From Actinomycetota bacterium (GTDB lineage: Bacteria > Actinomycetota > Coriobacteriia > Anaerosomatales > Anaerosomataceae): a DNA stretch of 64,000 nucleotides. The notes beneath the pieces are model-generated. The model was not told the DNA's origin, did not search any database, and saw nothing but the letters and a program-made list of their open reading frames with translations. The stretch lies in NCBI GenBank assembly GCA_004348925.1, contig RCMX01000006.1:491443-555442 (forward strand), in the 5' to 3' direction. Position numbers and translations under genes: made by a program. This document shows, piece by piece, positions 48,748 through 57,512 of this stretch; the stretch's first letter is position 1, and every line of letters starts with the position of its first letter.

Positions 48748-49938
48748 ATGCCTGGCTACCAGCACTGGCTCCCGAAGTCCTACCTTCGAGGATTCACGAT
48801 GTCGAAAGAATGGTTCGGGGCGCTGAAGCCTCACAACGCCGGCATCAGTCGAGAATCCGTGTTTGTCGCGCGTCTTCCGAACCTCACGAACCCAAGCGAG
48901 TGCAAGCGCCACTCACTCGACTGGGCATTTGCGAACCTGAGCGAGATCGGGGGTAGCAACTCGCTGCATGCAACAGACGAGGCTGATGAGCGGGCAGACG
49001 CCGATCTCGGGGAGTTCGGGCGCATCCTGAAGAGAATTCGCGCAGAGATGAAGGTGCAGGCAAACGAGCCGACGAGCGGCCGCGAGTATGGACGGCCAGA
49101 TGACGTTGAGCTGCCCTCACCGGTACGATCGCTTGGTTCCGTGATTGAGAGGCCCGAAGACGCGGGCATCCTGTTGCGAGCCATAGCTGTCGGCAAGTTC
49201 CGCGGCCCCTACATCTACTGCATCAAGATCCGTGACCTCTTCGAGAAGGTGCTGATGGGCACGATTCCGGCAGAGGAAGTGGAGCTGCACTTTGCTGAGC
49301 CTGGACGACTCAGAGACGATCTGCACTTCCTCCTAGAACTGAGACAGGGATTGCCCGACCCGGACGTCGATCCAAGGCCAACACTCAACGCGGTGATGCG
49401 CACGCTTGAGATGGCGCGCAACTACCTACCAGACGATCGTCTGGCGCACCAATGGCATTGTCTGCAAGGTGACGAAGAAGACATGCTCGACGCCGTCCTG
49501 GCGCTGACATACGGACGGCTCGAGGAGCTGTACCTTCTGAACACGATGGTTCCCTGGACCTGCGACGCCCCCTTCTTCGCGATAGCACCGGCGGAACGGC
49601 CCAGCAGGGGCGCAGGTTGTTCCGCCGTCCGATTCAATGTTGGAGTGCAGCTCTCCTCTGGGATCTACCTGACAAGCAGCAACGCTGATCGATGTGACCC
49701 CGGTGCGTTCTTTGCCGCGGGGAGAGCGAATCCGTTGTATGCGTCTGCGCAGTGGCTTATCTCGCCAGAACCGCTGGAAGAGGTGACTGTGATTGTCTCA
49801 TCGAGGCCGTGGGAGAGACCTGTGCCGGCACCGGGATCGATCGAAGAGTACGCGCTCTCAGTCCACGGGTGGGGGCGTGTTCCAGTGACACTGTACAGCT
49901 CCGGTCAAGCACCTAGACACTGGACTGAAAACAACTGA
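48748..49938 (+). CDS. DUF4238-like protein, reversed within the array
   Basis: A 396-residue protein starting 'MPGYQHWLPKSYLRGFT', the hallmark of DUF4238 ('HHYVPxxYLRxF'). No enzyme motif is seen. Proteins of this kind are frequent in variable and defence-rich loci. It is the only plus-strand gene of the array, lying between attC-like sites 1 and 2 and therefore reversed in its cassette, so it probably has its own promoter. Confidence 0.8.
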   Translation: MPGYQHWLPKSYLRGFTMSKEWFGALKPHNAGISRESVFVARLPNLTNPSECKRHSLDWAFANLSEIGGSNSLHATDEADERADADLGEFGRILKRIRAEMKVQANEPTSGREYGRPDDVELPSPVRSLGSVIERPEDAGILLRAIAVGKFRGPYIYCIKIRDLFEKVLMGTIPAEEVELHFAEPGRLRDDLHFLLELRQGLPDPDVDPRPTLNAVMRTLEMARNYLPDDRLAHQWHCLQGDEEDMLDAVLALTYGRLEELYLLNTMVPWTCDAPFFAIAPAERPSRGAGCSAVRFNVGVQLSSGIYLTSSNADRCDPGAFFAAGRANPLYASAQWLISPEPLEEVTVIVSSRPWERPVPAPGSIEEYALSVHGWGRVPVTLYSSGQAPRHWTENN

Positions 49939-49960
49939 GCGCGTGCGTCCAAGACGGCCC

Positions 49961-50045
49961 ACCTAACGTATTTGCTCATCAGCGGACGCTGAGCGCTCCC
50001 CTGTCAGTGAAGCGTCTGGTGTTCGGCTGGATGCGCGGGTCAGGC
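49961..50045 (-). repeat. attC-like site 1 (3' of the DUF5131 gene)
   Basis: R''-like GCCTGAC (50045-50039) overlaps the stop codon and continues CCGCGCATCCAGC. The other end is GATGAGCAAATACGTTAGGT, with GTTAGGT (49967-49961) a full GTTRRRY match. CATCCAGC pairs with GCTGATG leaving one extra base out of the helix, an attC hallmark. 85 bp; a CAGACGC/GCGTC stem lies inside. Confidence 0.8.
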
Positions 50046-50762
50046 CACGCCGATTGCGGATACAGGCATCTCGCTCCAGACGCGATCATCCAACACACGG
50101 CCAGCAGCCTTCTTACGAGCGCCACCCCACTGCTTGAAGAAGAAGGGCACGCCCGAGTCAGAACAGGCATCCCGAATTGGAACGACCCATTCGTGCTCAA
50201 GCCGCCGCGCACGCGGGCCGGACTCGCCACCAACAATCACCCAATCGATACCGGCGAGATCCAAGTCAGGCAATGGCCCCAGCAACGGTTCAACTGACAG
50301 GAACCGAACGGCGGCAGGAACACTCCTGAGCCTGTCGACACGAGCCAGTCGCTCATTGTCCTCGACAGTCACGCCCATCCAGACGTTGGCCGGCCAATCG
50401 AGCATTGGAGCCAGGTCCGCCATGCGATCAGCGCGCTTCGTGAGCAACTGATAGGTATGGCGCGGAGTGTCCCTCATGACCTCGAAGACGCGCTCTACGA
50501 ACTCGAACGCAATATCCTCGTGAAACAGGTCGCCCATTGAGTTCACGAACACCATACGTGGCTTCGACCACGTTGAGGGCACGCGGAGCATGTGCTCGTG
50601 GGTGCGAGGCGCAAAGCCGTCGCGGTAGTTGGGCTGACCCATCGCCTGAAGCCGCTTTGCCATACGTTCTGCATAGCAGTTGAGGCAGCCAGGCGATATC
50701 TTCGAACACCCCGTGACGGGGTTCCAGGTAACCTCAGTCCACTCAATCGATGTTGCACTCAT
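50040..50762 (-). CDS. DUF5131 / phage Gp37-Gp68 family three-Cys protein
   Basis: A 240-residue protein with the three-Cys motif 'TGCSKISPGCLNCYAERM', followed by 'VFVNSMGDLFHEDI', 'TYQLLTKRADRM' and 'WVIVGGESGPRARRLEHEWV', as in Gp37/Gp68-like proteins related to radical SAM folds. Its ATG overlaps the tcmP stop (ATGA). The two families are linked by name and neighbourhood (three-Cys-motif partner). Probably a nucleic-acid or nucleotide modification pair with a defence role (inference). Confidence 0.9.
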   Translation of the reverse strand: MSATSIEWTEVTWNPVTGCSKISPGCLNCYAERMAKRLQAMGQPNYRDGFAPRTHEHMLRVPSTWSKPRMVFVNSMGDLFHEDIAFEFVERVFEVMRDTPRHTYQLLTKRADRMADLAPMLDWPANVWMGVTVEDNERLARVDRLRSVPAAVRFLSVEPLLGPLPDLDLAGIDWVIVGGESGPRARRLEHEWVVPIRDACSDSGVPFFFKQWGGARKKAAGRVLDDRVWSEMPVSAIGVA

Positions 50763-51670
50763 GGTTGACTCAAATCCTTGACTAGATGATTGGCAATTGC
50801 AAGTGCGGCCTTCTGTGCTGCGGGACTGGGATTCGAGACTCCAAGAACCAGCGCAAACAGAGGGGCCCCTTTGCTGTTCCTAAGCACCGCAGCATCTGAC
50901 ACCGCCGCAAAGACGGTGCTTAGTCGAGTACGGATGTATTCAACCACATGCTGAGTCGATGCATCCTTCAGTAGCTCCGGATCATCAGACTCGAAGAGCG
51001 ATTGCTGGGGGCTGGGTTTGTAGAATTCGTCACGCCAATCATGAGTACCGAATAGCTCATCGAGATGCTGGGACCACAAGTCCGGTATCTGACCATCATT
51101 GGTCATCATGCGGATCACGCCGCCGAGCGGAAAGAGATACCAAACATCACATGCGTGGGTCGCCGCAAGTTCCTCGACCAGGACCCAGTCGACTTCCAGC
51201 CCGTAGGGGTCCAAGAAGACCAGCGTCCTCGTCTTGGCCCAGTCAACAGAACTAATGTAGTCCCGCAATGCTCCGTTGGCATCGCCGCACACAACCTGAA
51301 CGCACCCCGCCGAGGCCGTAAACGCCTCAGCGACGAGAGACTGCAATTCGTCACAAGACGACTGGTCGGCCTCGATGAAGTGGAATCGGTCGAATGAGCG
51401 AGCGGAAGCTTCAGACGCGATCAGGGCTCGAATCGCCGACCCCACGAGAAACTCCTCCGTTTCCACCCTGTCGCTCGCATCACCGAAGAAGTCACCTGGT
51501 TCGGTAGAGGTGCCGGTCGTCTTGAGAGCCTGCTTGCCACGGCCAGCGAATGCGTCGACGTAGTCCAGCCGGCACCAGGTCTGCTTCTGCATCACCTGAA
51601 GATATGCCAGCGCGTACCTTTCGACGCAATCAAGCTTTGACTGACTCCACGCCCCACCGAACTTCTTCAC
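50759..51670 (-). CDS. tcmP: Three-Cys-motif partner protein TcmP
   Basis: A 303-residue TcmP: 'WCRLDYVDAFAGRGK' near the start is a SAM-methyltransferase-like glycine loop, followed by 'FHFIEADQSSCDELQSLV', 'VVCGDANGALRDYI' and 'TLVFLDPYGLEVDW'. It is the obligate neighbour of three-Cys proteins such as the next gene, with which it overlaps by four bases. It is the first gene of the array. Confidence 0.9.
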   Translation of the reverse strand: MKKFGGAWSQSKLDCVERYALAYLQVMQKQTWCRLDYVDAFAGRGKQALKTTGTSTEPGDFFGDASDRVETEEFLVGSAIRALIASEASARSFDRFHFIEADQSSCDELQSLVAEAFTASAGCVQVVCGDANGALRDYISSVDWAKTRTLVFLDPYGLEVDWVLVEELAATHACDVWYLFPLGGVIRMMTNDGQIPDLWSQHLDELFGTHDWRDEFYKPSPQQSLFESDDPELLKDASTQHVVEYIRTRLSTVFAAVSDAAVLRNSKGAPLFALVLGVSNPSPAAQKAALAIANHLVKDLSQP

Positions 51671-51769
51671 GGGTCCCCCTCACCGCGTACCACTTTGCTG
51701 TAAGCATCTGACAGTCGAGTTCCTCTTCGGCATACACAGTCCTCGTAAGCCGCAACCTGTCCCCACCCC
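51671..51769. other. Junction between the array and the dinG fragment
   Basis: About 100 bp without a gene. This is where an attI or a preceding attC would be expected; no convincing GTTRRRY with a partner box was found. Confidence 0.3.
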
Positions 51770-52077
51770 CTACCTCCAAAACCTCCGCTCGATCTCCTCC
51801 ACCACTTCCTCGCTCGGCAGCCGCTCGATATCCCGCACCGGCAGCGCCTCGAGGAACCGCCCGGCGTAGCTCTTCCCGCCCGTCAGCCGCGCATCCGCGA
51901 GCACTAAACACCCCTCGTCGGTGCTCGACCGTATCAGCCGCCCGGCCGCTTGCTTCAGCTCCAGGATCGCCTCGGGCAGGTAGTAGTGCTCCCACCACGC
52001 GCGGTCGCGCTCCTTGCGCTCCTCCAGCACCGGGTCGTTGATCTGGCCGAAGGGCAGCCGCGGGATCACCACGCACC
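51770..52077 (-). pseudogene. Duplicate of the 3' end of dinG
   Basis: 308 bp aligning without gaps to 54533-54840 (offset 2763), with about 22 mismatches (93% identity), most of them silent. It encodes the last 102 residues of DinG with its stop codon ('RCVVIPRLPFGQINDPVLEE' onward) but has no 5' part. Silent divergence suggests it came from a related strain rather than from recent copying. Confidence 0.93.
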
Positions 52078-52098
52078 GAAGCGATGAGCCCTTACGGC

Positions 52099-53340
52099 TC
52101 AGGTGTTCTTGGTGCTCGCGCCGAGACGGGATCGAACCATGCGGTTCCAGCCCAGTAGGTAGCAGCACGGGAGTGCGAGCGACGACACAAGAATCATGGG
52201 TGCGTCCATGGCACCGAAACCGACAACCAGTAGCAGGAACATGCCGACCGCACGCGCCCACGCCGCACGTCTGCGGACTCCAGCGCGTCCGTTCCGGAGG
52301 CCAAACCAGTACGCGAGTCCCCAGACGAGACCGGAAACAAGATACACCGCAATCAGACCGGCTATCGAGCCAGAGCCGCGGCGAGCCGGAACGGTATTCG
52401 CCCCTGTACTTGGCGACCGGTCGGGTTTCTGGTACTCCTCCAATGCCTGGAGGTACCTAACGCTGGCCCAGTCCCTGACTTGGGGGGAGTCTAGCGCGGC
52501 GGTGTACTTGCTGTAGTCCATGCCTTTCATGCCCCTGCCGTGGACGACAGCGAAGCTCCTGACCTCGGTCGAAGATGGGACGGTCCCGTCCATAGGCTTC
52601 TGCTCGTCGGCCGAAAACAGCCCGTCTCCTTTCGTCTCCCCCAATGCATCACCCACGGCGACGGAGCAGAAGGTGTCCTCACGTATCGACGTGGGAATCG
52701 CATTCAACTCCTTGAGAAAGCGGGATCCAGCAACCATGTCCTTGGAGGCCCCGCTCAGAAACCGCATCAGCAAATTTGTGCTCGAACCCTTGTGTGGCGC
52801 ATCGATGGTCATGAACCCGAAGATGTTGTTCTTGTACGGGATAGAGCTGCCATCGTGCGGGTCAACGGCGAGTCCCTCCATGACTGCTCTGGTCATCAGT
52901 CCGCCCTGGCTATGCGCGATGATGTAAACATCGGCAGCCCTTGAGTCCTTGGCAACCACGTCAATTGCCATCGAGAGAATCCCGGCGCTCGGTTTGAGGC
53001 GACCTTTGGCGTCGTGAAAGCCGTGATAGTCGAGCGCATAGACTGGGGCGTTACCAAAGATGCCCGGTGCGACCCCATCGGCGGAAGTTTGGGCGGCTGA
53101 CGCGTAGACCACCCAACCCTCCCCGTGACCTACTTCGCGAAGGTCGTCGGCCATCCAACTCCCTGTAATCCAGTCAGACTTGGCGTTGCCAAAGGCGTCA
53201 TATCCGTGGACCAGGAGGACAGGGAGGACCTGCGGGCTCGCGTACGCGGGTTGCACGGGGATAGACAGTAGGGCATCCAGAATCGCGACCATGATTGCCA
53301 GGCTAACGAGACATGTTCTGATGATTCTGGGACATTCCAT
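52099..53340 (-). CDS. Secreted/anchored alpha/beta-hydrolase (lipase-like)
   Basis: A 413-residue hydrolase. Signal peptide (to about residue 35), 'LPVLLVHGYDAFGN' oxyanion loop, 'YIIAHSQGGLMTRAV' nucleophile elbow (Ser), and 'MTIDAPHKGSS' after it. Two C-terminal hydrophobic helices anchor it. Resembles triacylglycerol lipases and cutinase-like esterases. It lies between the two dinG copies and overlaps no neighbour; the membrane gene is 30 bp upstream. Confidence 0.85.
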   Translation of the reverse strand: MECPRIIRTCLVSLAIMVAILDALLSIPVQPAYASPQVLPVLLVHGYDAFGNAKSDWITGSWMADDLREVGHGEGWVVYASAAQTSADGVAPGIFGNAPVYALDYHGFHDAKGRLKPSAGILSMAIDVVAKDSRAADVYIIAHSQGGLMTRAVMEGLAVDPHDGSSIPYKNNIFGFMTIDAPHKGSSTNLLMRFLSGASKDMVAGSRFLKELNAIPTSIREDTFCSVAVGDALGETKGDGLFSADEQKPMDGTVPSSTEVRSFAVVHGRGMKGMDYSKYTAALDSPQVRDWASVRYLQALEEYQKPDRSPSTGANTVPARRGSGSIAGLIAVYLVSGLVWGLAYWFGLRNGRAGVRRRAAWARAVGMFLLLVVGFGAMDAPMILVSSLALPCCYLLGWNRMVRSRLGASTKNT

Positions 53341-53370
53341 CGCGCAACAACCCCCTGGGCGGTGGGGCAC

Positions 53371-54366
53371 CTATCCGAGATACATCACGCCAAGCAGGCT
53401 TGCGAGGACTAGCGCCAGACCTGTCGCCGCGAAGTAGTGCAGGTGGACCTTGTCTTCTGCATCGCGACCGACCATCACAGCCTCTACGCAATACAGTAGG
53501 TAACCGATTCCAACCACCAGGATCGCGACGTAATTCCGAAACGAATCGTTCTTGAACCACGACAGCCACATGGCCGCCCCGCCCAATGCCGCAGGCGTGC
53601 CAGTGAGAAAGGTTAGATACACCGCCCTATTCCCTCGCGACCATGGACCACCGCAAGCGTATAGGAAGCCAAGCGTGACCACCATCGCAAACGCAACCTG
53701 CAACGACATGGCGAGCGGATGTCCGTCCTTGGCCGCTCGCATCCCAAACGCGACGAGATAGAGAAACGACGTGCTGGCTACGAATGTCACTGCGATGAGA
53801 TGTACAACATTGAGCACCTGGTGTAGGTGGGCCAGAGAGAAGCCCCTGATTGCGGTTTCGCGCTCAGACTCGGGGAGATTGTCGAGGTCAGGACACACGT
53901 CCAGCTGCTGCGAGCGGACGAAAGCGAACACGACGATGCATACGAACGGCAGCATCACATTAAACGCCGCGTTGCGAGGATCCGTGGTGACAAATTGCTC
54001 GAATCCGTCGTAGGAACGGGCAACGCACCAGTACAGAAACGCCGCTAATGCGCCGAGGAGATTGGTCAGGAGGTGACCCGGAACTCGATCTGCCGCAAAG
54101 ACTGCCTGATCCTTCTTGTATCTGTACTTCGCCTCAAGCACGCCCACCAGTGGAGAAAGTGAGCCGAGGACTCCAAGTGCCATAGCGACCACCCACGGAT
54201 GCCACGCAGGATACAGGGCAATGCCGTATACCGTGAACACGACCGAGAACAGCACGATTACATTCTTGAGGATTCTCTGAATCCGCTTAGGATATGCCGA
54301 TGGTGCGCAGTCTTGGAAGACCGCCACGCCCGCAAGCGCCAGGACACTAATCAGTCGTGGATCCAA
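53371..54366 (-). CDS. Multi-pass membrane protein, unknown
   Basis: A 331-residue protein with about nine hydrophobic helices and a central soluble loop ('SQQLDVCPDLDNLPESERE'). No family recognised. It is co-oriented with the lipase 30 bp downstream, and the two form the cargo of the segment between the dinG repeats. Confidence 0.75.
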   Translation of the reverse strand: MDPRLISVLALAGVAVFQDCAPSAYPKRIQRILKNVIVLFSVVFTVYGIALYPAWHPWVVAMALGVLGSLSPLVGVLEAKYRYKKDQAVFAADRVPGHLLTNLLGALAAFLYWCVARSYDGFEQFVTTDPRNAAFNVMLPFVCIVVFAFVRSQQLDVCPDLDNLPESERETAIRGFSLAHLHQVLNVVHLIAVTFVASTSFLYLVAFGMRAAKDGHPLAMSLQVAFAMVVTLGFLYACGGPWSRGNRAVYLTFLTGTPAALGGAAMWLSWFKNDSFRNYVAILVVGIGYLLYCVEAVMVGRDAEDKVHLHYFAATGLALVLASLLGVMYLG

Positions 54367-54532
54367 TTGAAGCCCCCGGTTCGGTTAGGCAAAGGAATGA
54401 CCCTAAGACCGCACGCACAACAGCGGTTCCCGGGGCGCACGGAGCGCGACCCACAGCTCGAAGTTGCAGTGCTCTCCGCACATCCCCCGCACACCCTACC
54501 ACGTCCCTGTCAGCCCCTGACAGCCCGCCCCC
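54367..54532. other. Gap after dinG
   Basis: 166 bp between the dinG stop and the membrane gene on the same strand. No terminator or attachment site recognised. Confidence 0.3.
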
Positions 54533-54840
54533 CTACCGCCCGAACCGCCGCTCGATCTCCTCCACCACTTCCTCGACCGGCAGCCGCTCGATGTCCCTTA
54601 CCGGCAGCGCCTCGAGGAACCGCCCCGCGTAGCTCTTGCCGCCCGTGAGCCGCGCATCCGCGAGCACCAGACAGCCCTCATCGGTGCTCGACCGTATCAG
54701 CCGCCCCGCCGCTTGCTTCAGCTCCAAAATCGCCTCGGGCAGATAGTAGTGCTCCCACCACGCGCGGTCGCGCTCCTTGCGCTCCTCCAGCACGGGGTCG
54801 TTGATCTGGCCGAACGGCAGCCGCGGGATCACCACGCACC
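54533..54840. repeat. Direct repeat copy within dinG (partner of 51770-52077)
   Basis: Same orientation as the fragment at 51770-52077. The two bound a 2.76-kb segment carrying the lipase and membrane-protein genes. Confidence 0.93.
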
Positions 54841-57412
54841 TGAGGGTGTCGCCCTTCGCGTCAAAGCCTTCCCAGAACGACTTCGTGGCGAAGAGCGAGA
54901 CGCGCTCATCGGCCAGGAACTCGTCGGCAACGCGCTTGCGCGACGTCCCGGCGGATTGCACCACCAGGCGCAGGCCCTCGGCCTCAAGCGGACCGGCGAT
55001 GCGGCGGAAGAGCTCCTCCATCTCGCGGCGGTTGGTGAAGAGCGTCAGCACCGAGCCGCCCATGGAGCGATGCACGCCAAGGAGCAGCTGCTCCAGGTCG
55101 TCCAGGTAGCCGCGCGCGCCCGGCTCGGCTATGCCGGTTGGGACGAAGACCGCCATTTGGCGCTCGAAGTCGTAGCTGCTCGCCAGCCTGAGGGTCCGGT
55201 GCTCGGCGCCCGGCAGCCGGTCCAGGCCCACGCTGCGCTGGAAGTGCGAGAAGTCCTCGCCGGTCGCGATCGTCGCGGACGTGAAGACCACCGAGCGCAC
55301 ACGCGGGTAGAGCTGCTCGGCGAGGGTCTCGCCCACGTCGAGGAGCGCGGCGGCGAGCGTCTCGTCGGTCGCATCGCGTCGGCGGTTGGTGGTCACGCTG
55401 TACACCAGGCGGTCGTCCTCGCCGTCGAGCACCGTCACGAGCCCGTCGAGCTGCCCCGCAATGCCCGAGAGCTGCCCAGCCAGGTCCGAGCGCTGGTCCA
55501 CGAACTCCTCGCCGGCCTCCTCGAGCAGCGTCACGACCTCGCCGCCAAGCTTCACCGCGCGCTCCAGGCGCTTCGCGAGCGAGCGCCCCACCGCGGCCGC
55601 GCGGCCCCACTCGGCACGCTCACGCACAAGCGGCGTGAGGCGGATCTCGGTGCGGTCGTAGCTGCTGTCGATGTTCGCGCCCAGGTCCTTCAGGAAGTCG
55701 AAGAACGAGTCCGCTATCACAGCGGCCTCGGCCACCACCTCGCGCATCTCGTCGATCTTGCCGCGCGCGCTCTCGCTGTCGGTCTTCGCCAGACGCGAGC
55801 GGAGCGCATCGAGCGTCCCGCCTCGGCCCTTCGTGTGCAGAGCGCCAAGGGCGCCCTTGCACTCGGCCCAGCTGGCGCCCATCGAGAGCTGGTCGCGGGC
55901 CTCGGCCTCGGCGGCGTGCGCCTCGTCCACGATCCAGTGGCGCACCGGGGGCAGGATGCCGCCGGCCGCAATGAGGTCGCGGAAGAAGAGTGCGTGGTTG
56001 GTCACCACGATGTGCGCCTGCACCGCTCGGCGGCGCTGGCCGTGGAGGTAGCAGAGCGTGGGGTAGAAGCGGCAACGCTTCTTGGTGCAGTCCACGAAGC
56101 TCGCGCCCACCTGCCGCTTGAGGCCTTGCGGCCAGTGCAGGTTCACGGCGTCCAGATCGCCCCAGCTCGAGCGGCTCACCCACGCCAGCAGCATCGCGAT
56201 CGCCGCACGGGTCTCCTCCTCGGCAATGTCGGCGCCATCCAGCACGCGCTGGAACTTGCGTAGGCACAGGTAGTGGTCGTACCCCTTGAGCGCCACGTAG
56301 CGAAGCTTGCCGCCAAGCGCCTTGGAGAGCGCCGGCAGCTCGCTGTAGAGGAGCTGGTCCATGAGCGTGTTCGTCTTGGTGGCCACGCCCACCGCCACGC
56401 GGTTGGTGAGCGCGAGATGCGCGGCCGGCACCAGGTACGCCACGCTCTTGCCAACGCCGGTGCCCGCCTCCACCGCCAGATGCGTGTCCGAGCAAAACGC
56501 CCCCAGAACCGCCTCGGCCATCTTGAGCTGCTCGTCACGCGACTCGAAGCCCGGGTACATCCGCCGCACGGCACCGTCGTCCGCGAACTCCGCGAGGATC
56601 GCCTCGGCCTCCGGCGCTACGAGCTCGAGCTCCGCGGCGTCCACCATCGCCTCGGCGCGCTCATGCCGCAGCCGCTCGTGCCGCAGTGTCTTGAGGTCGA
56701 TGGGCGGCCTCGGGCGCGCGGCCGCGAGGTGCGTGAGCACGCGGCCCGGCCCCCAGCCGTCCCCGCCGATGCGCGCCAGCTCGCCAAGCACCGCGTCCGG
56801 CAGCTCGTCGAGCGCCACCAGCAGCACGCGCCAGAGCGCGGCGAGCACCTCGGTGTCGGTGGTGGCGCGGTGCGCCGGCCCCGCATCGATCCCAAAGGCC
56901 GCCGAGAGGTCCGCCAGCCGATGCGAGCGCAGGCGCGGGAGCGCGATGCGCGCCATATCCAGGCTGTCGATCCAGGTGCCGCGCAGGCGCGTCGGCCCGC
57001 AGCCGCACGCCGCGAGGAAGTCACGGTCGAAGCTCGCGTTGTGCGCCACGATATCGCGCTTGCCGATCGCCTTGGCGATCTCGCTCACCACGGCTTCGAT
57101 CACGGGCGCCTTGGCGACCATCTCGTTGTCGATGCCGGTGAGCTGCGTGGTCTCGTGCGGGATGGGCTTCTCCGGGCGCACGAGCGTGCTCCAGCGCGAC
57201 ACGATCTCGGGCCCACGCGCCACCACCACGGCCACTTCGATGATCTCGTCGTTCCACGGGCTGAACCCGGTGGTCTCCACATCCACGAACGCGATCTCGT
57301 CCTCGAAACCGAAGACCGCATCGCGGGCACGCTCGGCAAACGTCGCGTACGACGCTGCGATGTCCGGATCGGTTCCGGGCTGGAGAAAGCGCGCGAGCGC
57401 ATCGGAAATCAT
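54533..57412 (-). CDS. dinG: DinG-type helicase with N-terminal exonuclease
   Basis: A 959-residue fusion. N-terminal DEDDh exonuclease: 'AFVDVETTGF' (Asp44, Glu46), 'VAHNASFDRDFL', 'AHRATTDTEVL'. Then an XPD-like helicase: Walker A 'EAGTGVGKSVAYL', four Cys of the iron-sulfur domain ('YLCLRK', 'DCTKKRCRFYPTLC'), DEAH box 'WIVDEAHAAEAE', and C-terminal motifs 'FATKSFWEGFDAKGD' and 'LKQAAGRLIRS'. It unwinds DNA structures during repair. Complete here; its last 102 codons are duplicated at 51770-52077. Confidence 0.95.
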   Translation of the reverse strand: MISDALARFLQPGTDPDIAASYATFAERARDAVFGFEDEIAFVDVETTGFSPWNDEIIEVAVVVARGPEIVSRWSTLVRPEKPIPHETTQLTGIDNEMVAKAPVIEAVVSEIAKAIGKRDIVAHNASFDRDFLAACGCGPTRLRGTWIDSLDMARIALPRLRSHRLADLSAAFGIDAGPAHRATTDTEVLAALWRVLLVALDELPDAVLGELARIGGDGWGPGRVLTHLAAARPRPPIDLKTLRHERLRHERAEAMVDAAELELVAPEAEAILAEFADDGAVRRMYPGFESRDEQLKMAEAVLGAFCSDTHLAVEAGTGVGKSVAYLVPAAHLALTNRVAVGVATKTNTLMDQLLYSELPALSKALGGKLRYVALKGYDHYLCLRKFQRVLDGADIAEEETRAAIAMLLAWVSRSSWGDLDAVNLHWPQGLKRQVGASFVDCTKKRCRFYPTLCYLHGQRRRAVQAHIVVTNHALFFRDLIAAGGILPPVRHWIVDEAHAAEAEARDQLSMGASWAECKGALGALHTKGRGGTLDALRSRLAKTDSESARGKIDEMREVVAEAAVIADSFFDFLKDLGANIDSSYDRTEIRLTPLVRERAEWGRAAAVGRSLAKRLERAVKLGGEVVTLLEEAGEEFVDQRSDLAGQLSGIAGQLDGLVTVLDGEDDRLVYSVTTNRRRDATDETLAAALLDVGETLAEQLYPRVRSVVFTSATIATGEDFSHFQRSVGLDRLPGAEHRTLRLASSYDFERQMAVFVPTGIAEPGARGYLDDLEQLLLGVHRSMGGSVLTLFTNRREMEELFRRIAGPLEAEGLRLVVQSAGTSRKRVADEFLADERVSLFATKSFWEGFDAKGDTLRCVVIPRLPFGQINDPVLEERKERDRAWWEHYYLPEAILELKQAAGRLIRSSTDEGCLVLADARLTGGKSYAGRFLEALPVRDIERLPVEEVVEEIERRFGR

Positions 57413-57465
57413 GCACGCAAGCGTAGCACGCGGATGTGACGCATAACGCCCCCGGAAACACGAAC

Positions 57466-57487
57466 GCGGCGCCCCGAAGGGCGCCGC
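57466..57487 (-). terminator. Hairpin terminator with UUCG-type loop
   Basis: Nine-base perfect stem GCGGCGCCC / GGGCGCCGC. On the minus strand the loop reads TTCG, a very stable tetraloop, and GTTCGTGTTT follows. It lies after the anchored NTF2-like gene. Confidence 0.75.
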
Positions 57488-57512
57488 GAGCTTGGTGCGA
57501 AGCAGGTGGTGC

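Noticed and set aside
49961-50045. Simple bidirectional terminator between convergent genes
   Set aside because: No U-tract, and the ends match those of three other elements with attC features, so the attC reading explains more.
52085-52101. Hairpin TGAGCC/GGCTCA at the lipase stop codon as terminator
   Set aside because: Short stem and no U-tract; may be chance at the repeat boundary.
54713-57446. Long plus-strand frames over dinG
   Set aside because: GC-driven shadow frames; dinG motifs on the minus strand are complete.
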